A stretch of 64,000 nucleotides of DNA, taken from contig JAXHNH010000016.1 of NCBI GenBank assembly GCA_034520725.1, positions 1-64,000 of the forward strand. The letters are read 5' to 3'. The stretch comes from Gracilimonas sp034520725 (GTDB lineage Bacteria; Bacteroidota; Rhodothermia; Balneolales; Balneolaceae). Positions 29,301 to 37,555 of this stretch are shown here, piece by piece. Position 1 is the first letter of the stretch; every line of letters starts with the position of its first letter. The notes under the pieces are model-generated. The model worked only from the letters and a program-made list of their open reading frames with translations. It had not been told where the DNA came from and ran no database searches. Made by a program: the position numbers and the translations under genes.

Positions 29301-29354
29301 CTTATCTACAGACAAATAATAAGGGTTCTTAAAGAAGCTAATTTTATTCACTGA
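26301..29354 (+). CDS. Large cytosolic P-loop ATPase with acidic helical N-terminal region
   Basis: A 1017-residue protein I cannot assign to a named family. Residues about 1-690 are highly charged, helix- and coiled-coil-like, with acidic runs (EENEEEENDGEEEK near 73-86). Residues about 690-1017 form an ATPase module. Walker A is GEKGSGKS at 708-715. The Walker B strand is VVVILENIQD at 776-785, with Glu781-Asn782 where Asp-Asp or Asp-Glu is usual. A sensor-like strand ILWMVSCTRYGWLF follows, then a winged-helix-like C-terminus (LSKIIHQPRSESRLIVSRLA). This layout resembles STAND or ORC/Cdc6-like AAA proteins. No membrane segment or signal peptide is seen. Its stop overlaps the MscS start by one base, so the two products are translationally coupled and probably work together. 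Confidence 0.75.
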   Translation: MDPDISRDTLLKKLNGEWLKNIENDLSSQLGKEAQQLKKLLEVTLERLKKGESEKAFNDLLKKIKPSEENEEEENDGEEEKSSEAKSEIEWLESVNKITDDLPENAELVQEEERFIGKQEDPFLVRSHKFLKRAWRGYVSGLAKLFASGEKDSFQVWKQTVRVQSIVKFHFLDLGDWVKSWDNEFRRVECNILLEVEAKVLHSNDLFQMIREKKDEEGEEDKQSLKVDDHKIPVPNDEDIEIFFEKAIEEVENILNDHKRSLKEIVSEKKDQITNAFSIAGTVEMSGNDFSAANINRKENQHKQNHESRAENWRELKIALANKLTLSKEFVKVYEQVKERIAGFSDTIAEFFKEGISDPISELSAMLEETIQLFEEKEDESEKATDAPENRNEKGAQIQEFIESKLIKPIGEFTEGAELSTKLDRFTSAIQEWTNGLPDKAVLVEKLDLAEFPPKFEFEEVEWKSLVKRVLNNQIANQFVPKEIKPEEFLARVSDEVNEIQQIIITNLEISGEVKKTDDEDPIEVAKEGLIRARSKLKDLADSVSGRKNELIQKLNDQRNKAFTKLANLLDKQDVSDVLLAGAHYKAKETAVDWKSKVQAIWARFVDKLELLYRFCHKKINFYVVTVRDFLGFAQKVDLESTKVDLATFLSETDEKISKLPFIYRRLFDFQKEVDSRFYIRRTSQFENFKRGYELWQNNFPSSFAVVGEKGSGKSLFINMVEDEIIKKHDIIEIKFEGTIADKHKIIEQIATALKISDVKETKDLIEAIRRKKKRVVVILENIQDCYIRSISGFEGIEELLYLISETNKEILWMVSCTRYGWLFLDKVLNISNYFTHAAESDNLSADQIQDLILRRHNASGYDLKFLPDESSKKSRAFKKHMDDEEKTQEYLCNTYFEKLSRLSEGNPSTAMIYWIRSIKDYDDTHFYINPFNFSSIDRIENLDSSDLFALTAFVLHDSLYPEDLSKIIHQPRSESRLIVSRLATSSILVESKEGYILNHLIYRQIIRVLKEANFIH

Positions 29355-30451
29355 TGGTTATGAAGATGAACAGATTACTTATTTCGGTTGGCATCATTGT
29401 TCTGGCTATTACGAGCTTGGGCACAGTAGAGCCTTTATACGCATTTCAACAAGCAGATACCTCAGTCGTAGTAGATACCGTAAAGCAAGTAGGTCAGAAA
29501 GATGAACTTTCTTTATCACAAAAGGTAGACTCATTAGTAGATGACAAGCTCTCACGACTGGATTCTCTAGCTCGGGTTTTGCAACAAAATATCTCCGGAT
29601 CTGATACATCTTCTGTGGTAAAGGGTGAGAGTAAACAGGCACTTGCACAACTTGAGGAAGTGATCTCCTGGGAAAAAATAATTTTCATTATTCTATTTTT
29701 TATTCTGACCTACTACTTCACCTCATTATTGAGTGCAATACTGGACAACTTCTCGGAGCGGGCATCCAGGTATCGGTTAAAGGTCAAGCGGATGGTGCCG
29801 ATAGCCCGTGTGATTATCTGGACGATGGCTATCTATATTGCTATTGCTGGAATTATACAGCCACCATACGCAACGGTGATCACCGTTATGGCATCTGTGG
29901 GTATTGCCGTTGGTTTGGCTTCACAGGATGTACTTAAGAATCTCTTTGGAGGCATAATGCTGATCTTAGACCGTCCATTTCAGGTTGGGGATAAGATCCA
30001 GTTTCAGGATCATTATGGTGAAGTATTGCAGATCGGTTTACGCTCAGCGCGAATTGTAACGCCTGATGATTCTGTTGTTACCATACCAAACGGGGAGCTG
30101 ATTCGTACAGCGGTTTCTAATGCTAATACCGGGGCTCTGGATTGTCTGGTTGTCACTAATATTTATTTACCGGCCGATTGTCCTGTGGAAGAAGTCAAGC
30201 AGATTGCTTATAAAGCGGTTATTGCCTCAAGGTTTGTTTTCATGAAAAAGCCGATCAGCATTATTACAGAAAATGAGATGCATGAACGACGGTCTATTCT
30301 CAAAGTGAAAGTAAAGGCCTATGTATTGGATATCAGGTACGAATTCCCGTTTCAAAGTGATGTAACGGAACTGATACTTACAGAACTTAAGAAAAGGAAT
30401 ATCCTCAGGGATGAAATGAGATATTACTCAGAAATTGAATCTTCAAATTAA
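29354..30451 (+). CDS. MscS family mechanosensitive ion channel
   Basis: A 365-residue small-conductance channel. The first 33 residues form a signal-like segment (LLISVGIIVLAITSLG). A periplasmic stretch of about 70 residues follows, rich in Ser/Asp/Leu. Two membrane helices are IIFIILFFILTYYFTSLLSA and VIIWTMAIYIAIAGII. The pore helix region is VGIAVGLASQDVLKNLFGGI, the MscS hallmark, followed by the beta domain LDRPFQVGDKIQF, GEVLQIGLRSARI and VTIPNGELIRTAVSN. The C-terminal alpha/beta cage domain is present. The start codon overlaps the TGA of the upstream ATPase gene (TGATG), which suggests the ATPase is a partner or regulator. The next gene (M49-like) starts 18 bases later. Confidence 0.9.
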   Translation: MVMKMNRLLISVGIIVLAITSLGTVEPLYAFQQADTSVVVDTVKQVGQKDELSLSQKVDSLVDDKLSRLDSLARVLQQNISGSDTSSVVKGESKQALAQLEEVISWEKIIFIILFFILTYYFTSLLSAILDNFSERASRYRLKVKRMVPIARVIIWTMAIYIAIAGIIQPPYATVITVMASVGIAVGLASQDVLKNLFGGIMLILDRPFQVGDKIQFQDHYGEVLQIGLRSARIVTPDDSVVTIPNGELIRTAVSNANTGALDCLVVTNIYLPADCPVEEVKQIAYKAVIASRFVFMKKPISIITENEMHERRSILKVKVKAYVLDIRYEFPFQSDVTELILTELKKRNILRDEMRYYSEIESSN

Positions 30452-30469
30452 TCTTCAAACCACGTTAAA

Positions 30470-32104
30470 ATGACAAAGCTAAAAAATGTCTCGATCGCAG
30501 TTATAATGATAATGGCCATATCGGGATGCATCACACAGGAAGGCGATGCCAACATGGATATTGATGACAGGCTTGCCCAATACACACCGTTTACGTTAGA
30601 AGCTGATTTGTCTGATCTAACGGACAATCAACGAGAGATGATCCCTTTGTTAATTGAAGCCTCAAAAGAGATGGAAAAAATATTCTGGTTGCAAGCGTAT
30701 GGAGATAGAAATGAATTGCTATCCGGTCTCGGTGAGAAAGAGCAGCGATTTGCTGAAGTCAATTATGGTCCATGGGATCGGCTGAATGGCAATGAACCAT
30801 TTATATCCGGAGTTGGAAGTAAGCCGGCCGGTGCAAACTTTTATCCTGAAGATATGCTAACAGCGGAGTTTGAAGCATGGGAATCAGATACCAAAGATGA
30901 TCTGTACACATTGGTTCGTCGTGATGGCGACGGAAACCTGATCACCATTCCATATCACGAAGCTTTTGCCGCAGAGCATGAAAGAGCGGCTGACTTACTG
31001 AGACAGGCAGCAGAATTGGCAGAGGATGCCGGATTTAAGAGTTACCTCGAACTCAGAGCTAAAGCGCTTCTCAACGATGAATATCAGGAAAGTGATCTAG
31101 CCTGGATGGATATGAAAGACAATTCCATTGAATTGGTTATAGGACCTATTGAGACTTATGAAGATCAGCTTTTCGGATACAAAGCGGCACATGAGGCCTT
31201 TGTTCTTATCAAGGATAAGGCTTGGAGTGACAGGCTTTCGAAATATGCTGCTGTGTTACCTGAACTACAACGAGGTCTTCCGGTACCTGAGGAATATAAA
31301 TCTGAAACTCCAGGCAGTGATTCTGATCTGAATGCCTATGACGCCGTTTATTATGCCGGTGATGCCAATGCCGGTTCAAAAACCATCGCCATTAACCTGC
31401 CGAATGATGAAGAGGTCCAGTTAGCTAAAGGTACACGCCGTTTGCAGCTTAAGAATTCAATGCGGGCAAAATATGATAAGATCCTGATACCGATTTCAGA
31501 GGTTTTGATCGCTGAAGATCAAAGGCAGTATATCAGTTTTGATGCGTTTTTTGGTAATACCATGTTTCATGAGGTGGCTCATGGCTTGGGTATCAAGAAT
31601 ACCATTGATGGAAACGGAACTGTTCGGGAAGCTCTTCGAAACCATGCATCTGCCCTGGAAGAAGGTAAAGCCGACGTACTCGGACTTTATATGGTTGATG
31701 CCCTTCGTGAAAAAGGAATGATAGAAGATGGTAGCCCGGAACAGGATTACGTAACCTTTTTGGCCAGTATATTCCGATCTATTCGATTTGGATCATCCAG
31801 TGCCCACGGACGTGCAAATCTAATTCGATTCAACTATTTTCAGGAAATGGGAGCATTTGATTATGATGAGAAAACTGAAACCTATCGTATAAACTTCGAT
31901 AGGGTTGATGCTGCTGTGGCTTCTTTGTCAGAAAAGATCCTGACTCTTCAGGGGAATGGTGATTACAATGCCGTTGATGCTTTTGTGAAAAAATATGCGG
32001 TTGAAACGGATCAGCTTAAATCATCACTGCAAAAATTAACTGAACAGAACATTCCTGTGGATATTACCTTTGAGCAGGGTACGGATGTTTTAGATTTGAA
32101 CTAA
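30470..32104 (+). CDS. M49-like dipeptidyl-peptidase III lipoprotein with HExxH motif
   Basis: A 544-residue zinc metallopeptidase-like lipoprotein. The signal peptide ends in the lipobox MAISGCITQ. The zinc site is FHEVAHGLG, with HEVAH at 367-371 and the third ligand in EEGKAD at 397-402, in the order expected of peptidase family M49. Classical M49 enzymes have a six-residue HExxGH, while this one has the five-residue HExxH; a pentapeptide version is known from Caldithrix DPP III and plant relatives. Related bacterial proteins are annotated simply as Zn-dependent hydrolases. It probably trims peptides in the periplasm. It follows the MscS gene closely and ends in a strong terminator, so it may close a three-gene operon. 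Confidence 0.82.
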   Translation: MTKLKNVSIAVIMIMAISGCITQEGDANMDIDDRLAQYTPFTLEADLSDLTDNQREMIPLLIEASKEMEKIFWLQAYGDRNELLSGLGEKEQRFAEVNYGPWDRLNGNEPFISGVGSKPAGANFYPEDMLTAEFEAWESDTKDDLYTLVRRDGDGNLITIPYHEAFAAEHERAADLLRQAAELAEDAGFKSYLELRAKALLNDEYQESDLAWMDMKDNSIELVIGPIETYEDQLFGYKAAHEAFVLIKDKAWSDRLSKYAAVLPELQRGLPVPEEYKSETPGSDSDLNAYDAVYYAGDANAGSKTIAINLPNDEEVQLAKGTRRLQLKNSMRAKYDKILIPISEVLIAEDQRQYISFDAFFGNTMFHEVAHGLGIKNTIDGNGTVREALRNHASALEEGKADVLGLYMVDALREKGMIEDGSPEQDYVTFLASIFRSIRFGSSSAHGRANLIRFNYFQEMGAFDYDEKTETYRINFDRVDAAVASLSEKILTLQGNGDYNAVDAFVKKYAVETDQLKSSLQKLTEQNIPVDITFEQGTDVLDLN

Positions 32105-32122
32105 ACGATATCAAGTATATAA

Positions 32123-32157
32123 AAGCCCTTTCGGTTTATTAACTGAATGGGTTTTTT
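32123..32157 (+). terminator. Intrinsic terminator after the M49-like gene
   Basis: Stem AGCCCTTTCGGTT pairs with AACTGAATGGGTT (including wobble pairs and one mismatch) around TATT, followed by TTTTTAT. It ends the 26.3-32.1 kb gene set. Confidence 0.8.
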
Positions 32158-32358
32158 ATGCTTCAAATTTCCTTCATGAATTAGTGGTATGATTGGTGAT
32201 AGAACTACAAAGTGTTCATTTATTTACGAATTAAGATCGCAGGTATCTTGTTGTGAAGTAGAACTACGAATAAAATTTTGTCTGCATCATTCAATATCTT
32301 TACAAAGGTATTAACGTTTTGAAGTTATAATTATAACACAACAAAATTCTGTAATACA

Positions 32359-32928
32359 ATGTCTGCTACACCTTCAACCATGCTGGAAATTGGAACTAAG
32401 GCACCAGATTTTAATCTTGAGAGCGTAAATGGAGGGAATCTGTCGCTTACCTATACAGACCAAAGTAAAGGATTTGTGATCATGTTTATATGTAATCACT
32501 GTCCATATGTGCTACATATTGAGGATGGGCTGGTAAAATTAGCCAATGAATATATTTCAAAAGGAATTGGGTTTATAGCTATCAGTTCAAACGATGTGGA
32601 AAAATACCCACAAGATTCCCCTGAGAAAATGGCGGAAAAAGATTACCCGTTTCCTTATCTGTATGATGAAACGCAGGAAGTAGCTAAAGCATATAAAGCC
32701 GCATGTACTCCTGATTTCTTTGTGTTTGATGAGAGTAAAAAATTGGTATATCGCGGACAATTTGATAGCAGCAGACCCAAGAATGACAAGCCCATAACCG
32801 GCAACGATCTGCGGAATGCATTGGATGCTGTTTTGGAAGGTAAAACGATATCGGAGGAAGAGCAGATCCCAAGTATTGGTTGTAACATAAAATGGAAACC
32901 GGGTAATGAACCTGAATATTTTGGTTAG
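32359..32928 (+). CDS. Thioredoxin-fold redoxin (AhpC/TSA-like)
   Basis: A cytoplasmic thioredoxin-family protein of 189 residues. It opens with the peroxiredoxin-like APDFNLESVNGGNLSL and has the redox-active motif MFICNHCPYVLHIED with Cys-Asn-His-Cys. It continues GFIAISSNDVEKYPQDSPEK, FPYLYDETQEVAKAY, and a cis-Pro segment CTPDFFVFDESK. The tail IPSIGCNIKWKPGNEPEY is typical of a widespread subfamily of redoxin-domain proteins with CNHCPY. The partner and substrate are not known. It is followed by pdxH after six bases. Confidence 0.88.
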   Translation: MSATPSTMLEIGTKAPDFNLESVNGGNLSLTYTDQSKGFVIMFICNHCPYVLHIEDGLVKLANEYISKGIGFIAISSNDVEKYPQDSPEKMAEKDYPFPYLYDETQEVAKAYKAACTPDFFVFDESKKLVYRGQFDSSRPKNDKPITGNDLRNALDAVLEGKTISEEEQIPSIGCNIKWKPGNEPEYFG

Positions 32929-32934
32929 AAAAGA

Positions 32935-33579
32935 ATGAATAAAGAACAACTTCAGAAGCTAAGAGAAGACTACAGCAAGCATTCACTTGACGAACCTAAT
33001 GTGAGTGATGACCCTATCGAACAATTTGAATCCTGGATGCAGGAAGCAATGAAGGCAAAGGTACCTGAGCCCAATGCCATGACACTTTCAACCGTGGATG
33101 CAGGAAATAAACCCCATTCCAGAGTGGTGCTTTTGAAAGGTATTGAGGATGGAGAGTTTGTGTTTTACACCAACCATCAAAGTGATAAAGGGAGCGAATT
33201 GGAACAGAACCCAAACGTTGCCCTATGTTTTCTATGGTTGGAGCTGGAAAGACAGGTTCGTATAGAGGGAACAGCAGAGAAGCTTTCTCAGGAAGAAAGT
33301 GAGGCATATTTTAAACTGCGACCTTATAAAAGTCAGATCGGTGCATTAGCTTCAAATCAAAGTACGGTAGTACCTAACAGAGAGTTTCTTGAAAAGCGAT
33401 TTGAAGAACTTAAAGAAAAATACTCAGAGGGGGATGTACCTAAGCCTGAATCCTGGGGTGGATATAAGATCAAACCGGAAGTTTTTGAATTCTGGCAGGG
33501 CAGGAGAAGTCGGCTTCACGATCGAATCAAATTTGGAAAAGTTGGTGATAAGTGGGATATCAAGCGATTATCTCCTTAA
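32935..33579 (+). CDS. pdxH: Pyridoxamine 5'-phosphate oxidase PdxH
   Basis: FMN enzyme oxidising pyridoxamine- or pyridoxine-5'-phosphate to PLP. The 214 residues show MTLSTVDAGNKPHSRVVLLK, FVFYTNHQSDKGSELEQNP, RQVRIEGTAEKLS, YFKLRPYKSQIGALASNQST, WGGYKIKPEVFEFWQGRRSR and LHDRIKF, all conserved. The length is normal. It supplies PLP for the aminotransferase at 14.9 kb and the methionine gamma-lyase at 43 kb among others. It shares a transcriptional direction and close spacing with the redoxin and trmB genes. Confidence 0.97.
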   Translation: MNKEQLQKLREDYSKHSLDEPNVSDDPIEQFESWMQEAMKAKVPEPNAMTLSTVDAGNKPHSRVVLLKGIEDGEFVFYTNHQSDKGSELEQNPNVALCFLWLELERQVRIEGTAEKLSQEESEAYFKLRPYKSQIGALASNQSTVVPNREFLEKRFEELKEKYSEGDVPKPESWGGYKIKPEVFEFWQGRRSRLHDRIKFGKVGDKWDIKRLSP

Positions 33580-33621
33580 GTTGATCTGACTTAATTCAAA
33601 TCAAATAACCTCACTTTACCT

Positions 33622-34275
33622 ATGCCCAAGATCAAAGAGCAACGCATGGAAGAGTTGCCCAAGCTGGATAACACATTGGTGTATACAGAATTCAGCAAAG
33701 AAAATCCGCCACCCAAGGGGAGATGGAACTCAGAGGTTTTTGATAAAGAACAACCGATCGTATTAGAGTTGGCGTGTGGCAAGGGAGAATACTCTATTGG
33801 TTTGGCCGAGGTAGAGCCCGATAAAAACTATGTAGGCCTTGATGTAAAGGGAAACCGGCTTTGGGTTGGGGCTACTGAGGCTTTGGAAAAAGACCTGGAT
33901 AACGTAAGGTATTTTCGCAGCTATATAGATCATTTGGATCTGTATTTTGGTGAAAACGAAGTTGATGAAGCCTGGATCGTATTTTCCGATCCTTACCTAA
34001 AGAAAAAGAGGAAACGTCTCACTCACCCAAAGTTTTTGAAACTATATAGAAAGGTGATGAAGCCGGGTTCAGTTATTCATCTCAAAACTGACAGTGATGT
34101 ACTTTACGAATACACGAAAGAGATCATTCAGAAAGAGGATCTGGAACTAATCACGGATGAACCTGATGTCCATAAAAATCGTCCCGATGATCCAAAGTTG
34201 TCTATTATAACCTATTACGAGAACATGCACCTCCAAAATGGAAAGACGATCAAATACCTATCTTTCAAACTTTAA
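33622..34275 (+). CDS. trmB: tRNA (guanine-N7)-methyltransferase TrmB
   Basis: Methylates G46 at N7 in the tRNA variable loop using S-adenosylmethionine. The 217 residues show the SAM-binding motif IVLELACGKGEYSIGLAE, YVGLDVKGNRLWVGATEAL, WIVFSDPYLKKKRKRLTHPK and MKPGSVIHLKTDSDVLYEYT. The catalytic-loop sequence SDPYLKKKRKRLTHP differs from the proteobacterial DPWPKKRH form but matches the variation usual in the Bacteroidota lineage. Cytoplasmic. It begins 42 bases after pdxH. Confidence 0.95.
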   Translation: MPKIKEQRMEELPKLDNTLVYTEFSKENPPPKGRWNSEVFDKEQPIVLELACGKGEYSIGLAEVEPDKNYVGLDVKGNRLWVGATEALEKDLDNVRYFRSYIDHLDLYFGENEVDEAWIVFSDPYLKKKRKRLTHPKFLKLYRKVMKPGSVIHLKTDSDVLYEYTKEIIQKEDLELITDEPDVHKNRPDDPKLSIITYYENMHLQNGKTIKYLSFKL

Positions 34276-34362
34276 ACGATGGAGCTGAAGGGTTCAAGCT
34301 TACCTATTTATAAAATTTGAACCTGCTCTTGATTTTCGCTTTGGATTGGTTAAATTAGATTA

Positions 34363-34377
34363 GTTAACACTGTTAAC
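34363..34377. promoter_or_regulatory. Candidate TetR operator palindrome
   Basis: GTTAACA-C-TGTTAAC is a perfect 15-base dyad 12 bases before the TetR start codon. Its size and position fit an autoregulatory TetR-family operator that would also control the acyl-CoA dehydrogenase gene downstream. Confidence 0.6.
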
Positions 34378-34389
34378 CTAAATCAGGAA

Positions 34390-34989
34390 ATGAGCGAAGA
34401 AAACCCCCTGCGAGATCAAATACTGGAAATTAGTCGTTCTATGCTATATAAGGATGGATATAAGTCGTTATCCATGCGGAAGATCGCAAAAAAAGCCGGG
34501 GTGTCGGCAACAAGTATCTATCTCTATTTTGAGAATAAAGACCACCTGTTGCACACTTTGATAGAAGAATCAGTGGAGGACCTTAGCCGATACATTGAAG
34601 AAAAAGCCTTACCGGTCGGTAACTCGATCGATCGTTTAAAGGTAATTATACACGGTTATGCTGAGTTTGGCTTAAAATATCCTGAGAAATATGAGATCAT
34701 TTATAAAGTAAGGCCTGATTCAATGGCACGTTATCCCAAGGAGAAATTCCGAAAGGCAAGGCGTGCTTATGAACTTTTAGTTAAAACTATTGAGGAAAGT
34801 GTAGAGAAAGGTCAGATGGACGTGGAAAAACCACTTTTAGTGGCGTATTCAATTTGGGCTCAGTTACATGGAATAGTATCAGTGGTCTTGAATGGCCGGT
34901 TAGACAGTCGTATAAACAAAGAACAATTTATTGAAGATTCGATCGATCACGTGATTCAGGGTTTCCTGGTTCGTGCTGCGGTCACTTAA
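34390..34989 (+). CDS. TetR/AcrR family transcriptional regulator
   Basis: A 199-residue repressor-type protein. The N-terminal helix-turn-helix is SMRKIAKKAGVSATSIYLYF (residues about 26-45), with ENKDHLLHTLIEES following, as usual for TetR. The C-terminal ligand domain begins near residue 60 and resembles the WHG/TetR_C_33 type (YSIWAQLHGIVSVVLNGRL). Tandem arrangement with an acyl-CoA dehydrogenase, whose start lies 13 bases downstream, suggests an acyl-CoA or fatty-acid ligand, as for FadR- or PsrA-like TetR proteins. A perfect palindrome sits just upstream of its start. Confidence 0.9.
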   Translation: MSEENPLRDQILEISRSMLYKDGYKSLSMRKIAKKAGVSATSIYLYFENKDHLLHTLIEESVEDLSRYIEEKALPVGNSIDRLKVIIHGYAEFGLKYPEKYEIIYKVRPDSMARYPKEKFRKARRAYELLVKTIEESVEKGQMDVEKPLLVAYSIWAQLHGIVSVVLNGRLDSRINKEQFIEDSIDHVIQGFLVRAAVT

Positions 34990-35002
34990 AAAAGGAGAAA
35001 AA

Positions 35003-37487
35003 ATGGAAGCTGTTACTGAATTGTTAGGATTTTTTGCAGAGGTACCCTTATGGGCTTCGATCGGTTCAACTGTGTTGATCCTATTGATATTGGGTTTTAC
35101 TGGTGCCCCACTATGGTTATGGGCAATTGCCGGATATGCAGGACTGATAGGATTAAATGCCCCGGCATGGTTATTTATAACCTATACTGTATTTGTCTTG
35201 GTCTTCAATGTGAAGGCTTTACGCAGATTGGTGTTAAGTGGCCCACTTATGAAATTGTTGGATGCCATTAACTTTTTACCAAAGATCTCAGAAACAGAAC
35301 AAACTGCTATCGAAGCCGGTAACGTTTGGGTGGAAGGTGAGCTATTCTCCGGCAAGCCAGACATGCAACGTATCCTGGATGAGGATTACCCGGAGCTTAC
35401 CGAAAAAGAGCAGGCGTATATGGATGGACCCGTTGAGCAGTTGTGTGAAATGGTTACCGACTGGGATGTGATGGTTCGTAAAGGATTTACGGATGAAGTG
35501 TGGGAGTATATGCGAAAAGAGAAATTCTTTGGCCTGATAGTCCCTAAAAAATATGGTGGACTTGAATTTTCAGCTACTGCTCATAGTGCTATCGTGGCTA
35601 AACTTGCATCACGATGTGGGCCACTGGCAACAACCGTTATGGTTCCAAATTCCTTAGGTCCTGCTGAACTGCTTTTACATTACGGAACAGAAGAGCAAAA
35701 AGATCACTATCTGCCACGTCTGGCAACCGGTGAGGAAATGCCATGCTTTGGCCTTACGGAGGCAAATGCCGGCTCTGATGCAGGAAGCATGCGTTCAGAA
35801 GGCGTAGTGTTTAAAGGAGAGGATGGAGAACTGTATCTCCGAATGAATTTCCAGAAGAGATATATCACTCTTGCTGCCATATCAACAGTGATCGGGCTGG
35901 CATTTAACCTCAAGGATCCTGATCACCTGATCGGAGAAGAAGAAAACCGCGGCATTACCTGTGCACTTATCCCATCTGATATGGAAGGGGTCGTGCTTGG
36001 CAGAAGACATGATCCGCTGGGTATTCCATTCTATAATTGCCCAATTGACGGTAAGGACGTCATTATACCAATTGATTCCATTATTGGTGGAGTGGATGGA
36101 GCCGGAAATGGCTGGAGAATGTTAATGGAGTCACTGGCAGTTGGCCGCGGTATTTCATTACCGGCTCAAAGTGCAGGTGGCTCTAAAGTGGCAACCAGAG
36201 CTATTGGTGCTTATGCTGCCATCCGTAAACAATTCGGACTCAATATTGGGAAATTTGAGGGTGTTGAAGAACCAATGGCAAGAATTGGTGGATATACTTA
36301 CCTGCTCGAAGCTGCAAGGCGTTATACTACCGGTGGACTTGACAGAGGACAAAAACCTGCTGTTGTCACAGCTATTGCAAAGTATAACTTTACAGAACTT
36401 GGAAGAGAGATCGCAAATGATGCGATGGATATTGTTGGCGGTGCCGGCATATCAAGAGGTCCACGTAATATTTTTGCGAGCACATATACTGCTCTTCCAA
36501 TTGCGATAACGGTAGAGGGGGCGAATATCCTCACAAGAACCCTCATGATCTTTGGTCAGGGGGCCATCAGATGTCACCCCTATGCCTACAATGAGATCGA
36601 TGCCCTTATGAACAAAGACGTCAAAAAATTTGACGATAACTTCTGGAAACACATTGGGCATGTGATCACGAACATGTTCAGATCAGTCATACTCAGTGTG
36701 ACTAGAGGACAACTGGCCGGTTCACCTGTAAGTGGTCCTGCATCCAAATACTTTAAGAAGCTATCCTGGGCATCTGCTTCCTTTGCATTCTTTGCAGACC
36801 TTGCACTGGGTTCTTATGGTGGTGCTCTAAAAATGAAGGAGAAAGATTGCAGGTCGATATGCCGATATTCTTAGTTATCTCTACCTGGCTTCAAGTACAT
36901 TAAAACGTTTTGAGGCTGAAGGCAGGAGAGAAGCAGACAGAGCTTACTTTGAATGGTCCATGGAGTTCAGTTTCTTTAAAATTCAGCAGGCATTTGAGGG
37001 AATACTGAGAGAGATCAATGTTCCGGGTTTAAGTTGGTTATTCCGACTAGTTGGGGTTTGGGGAAGATTGAATCCAATTGGAACCTATCCTTCAGATAAA
37101 CTGGGGCACCAAGTTGCTCAGGCTATGCAGGTACAGGGTGAAGATAGAGATCATATCACAAACGGCATGTATTTGCCAAAAGACAGAGAGTCTGCTTTGG
37201 GCAGATACGAATACACTATGCAGCTTAATGAAGAAGCATGGCCAGTCTTCAAGAAACTCTATAAAGCCATCAAAGCAAAAGAGCTTCCTAAAGAGCCTTA
37301 TCTTGAAATAGCTGACTTAGCTGCAGAAAAGGGAGTTATCAGTAAGGAGGAAGCAGAACTTGTTAAGAAAACTGAGATCGCCAGAAATGATGCCATTCAG
37401 GTGGACGAATTCACATTGGACGAGTACCTCAACGAAACACCAACGAGACCGGCAGGAAAGGGAAAGGTATCTGAATTAGTTTCCTAA
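35003..37487 (+). CDS. Long-form acyl-CoA dehydrogenase, FadE-like (one frameshift)
   Basis: FadE-type acyl-CoA dehydrogenase for the first step of beta-oxidation, with an N-terminal membrane region and the DUF1974 tail. Two or three N-terminal hydrophobic segments (LWASIGSTVLILLILGF, LWLWAIAGYAGLIGL, LFITYTVFVLVF) precede the dehydrogenase core. The core shows CFGLTEANAGSDAGSM, ITLAAISTVIGLAFNL and AVGRGISLPAQSAGG. The frame breaks at about 36845 after LKMKEK. The tail resumes in another frame as AGRYADILSYLYLASSTLKR and ends at 37487. One extra base explains it. I start at ATG 35003, which has AAAGGAG upstream, and not at the in-frame GTG 34973 inside tetR. The restored length is about 828 residues, as in FadE. 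Confidence 0.9.
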
Positions 37488-37516
37488 GCCGAAAGTTTTA
37501 ACTATTCAATAAATAA

Positions 37517-37550
37517 AAAAGGGAATCCGTTTTGGATTCCCTTTTCTTTT
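37517..37550. terminator. Bidirectional intrinsic terminator
   Basis: Perfect 12-base stem AAAAGGGAATCC (37517-37528) / GGATTCCCTTTT (37534-37545), loop GTTTT, then CTTTT on the plus side and an A-run giving a U-tract on the minus side. It separates convergent acyl-CoA dehydrogenase and SLBB exporter genes. Confidence 0.9.
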
Positions 37551-37555
37551 GGACT

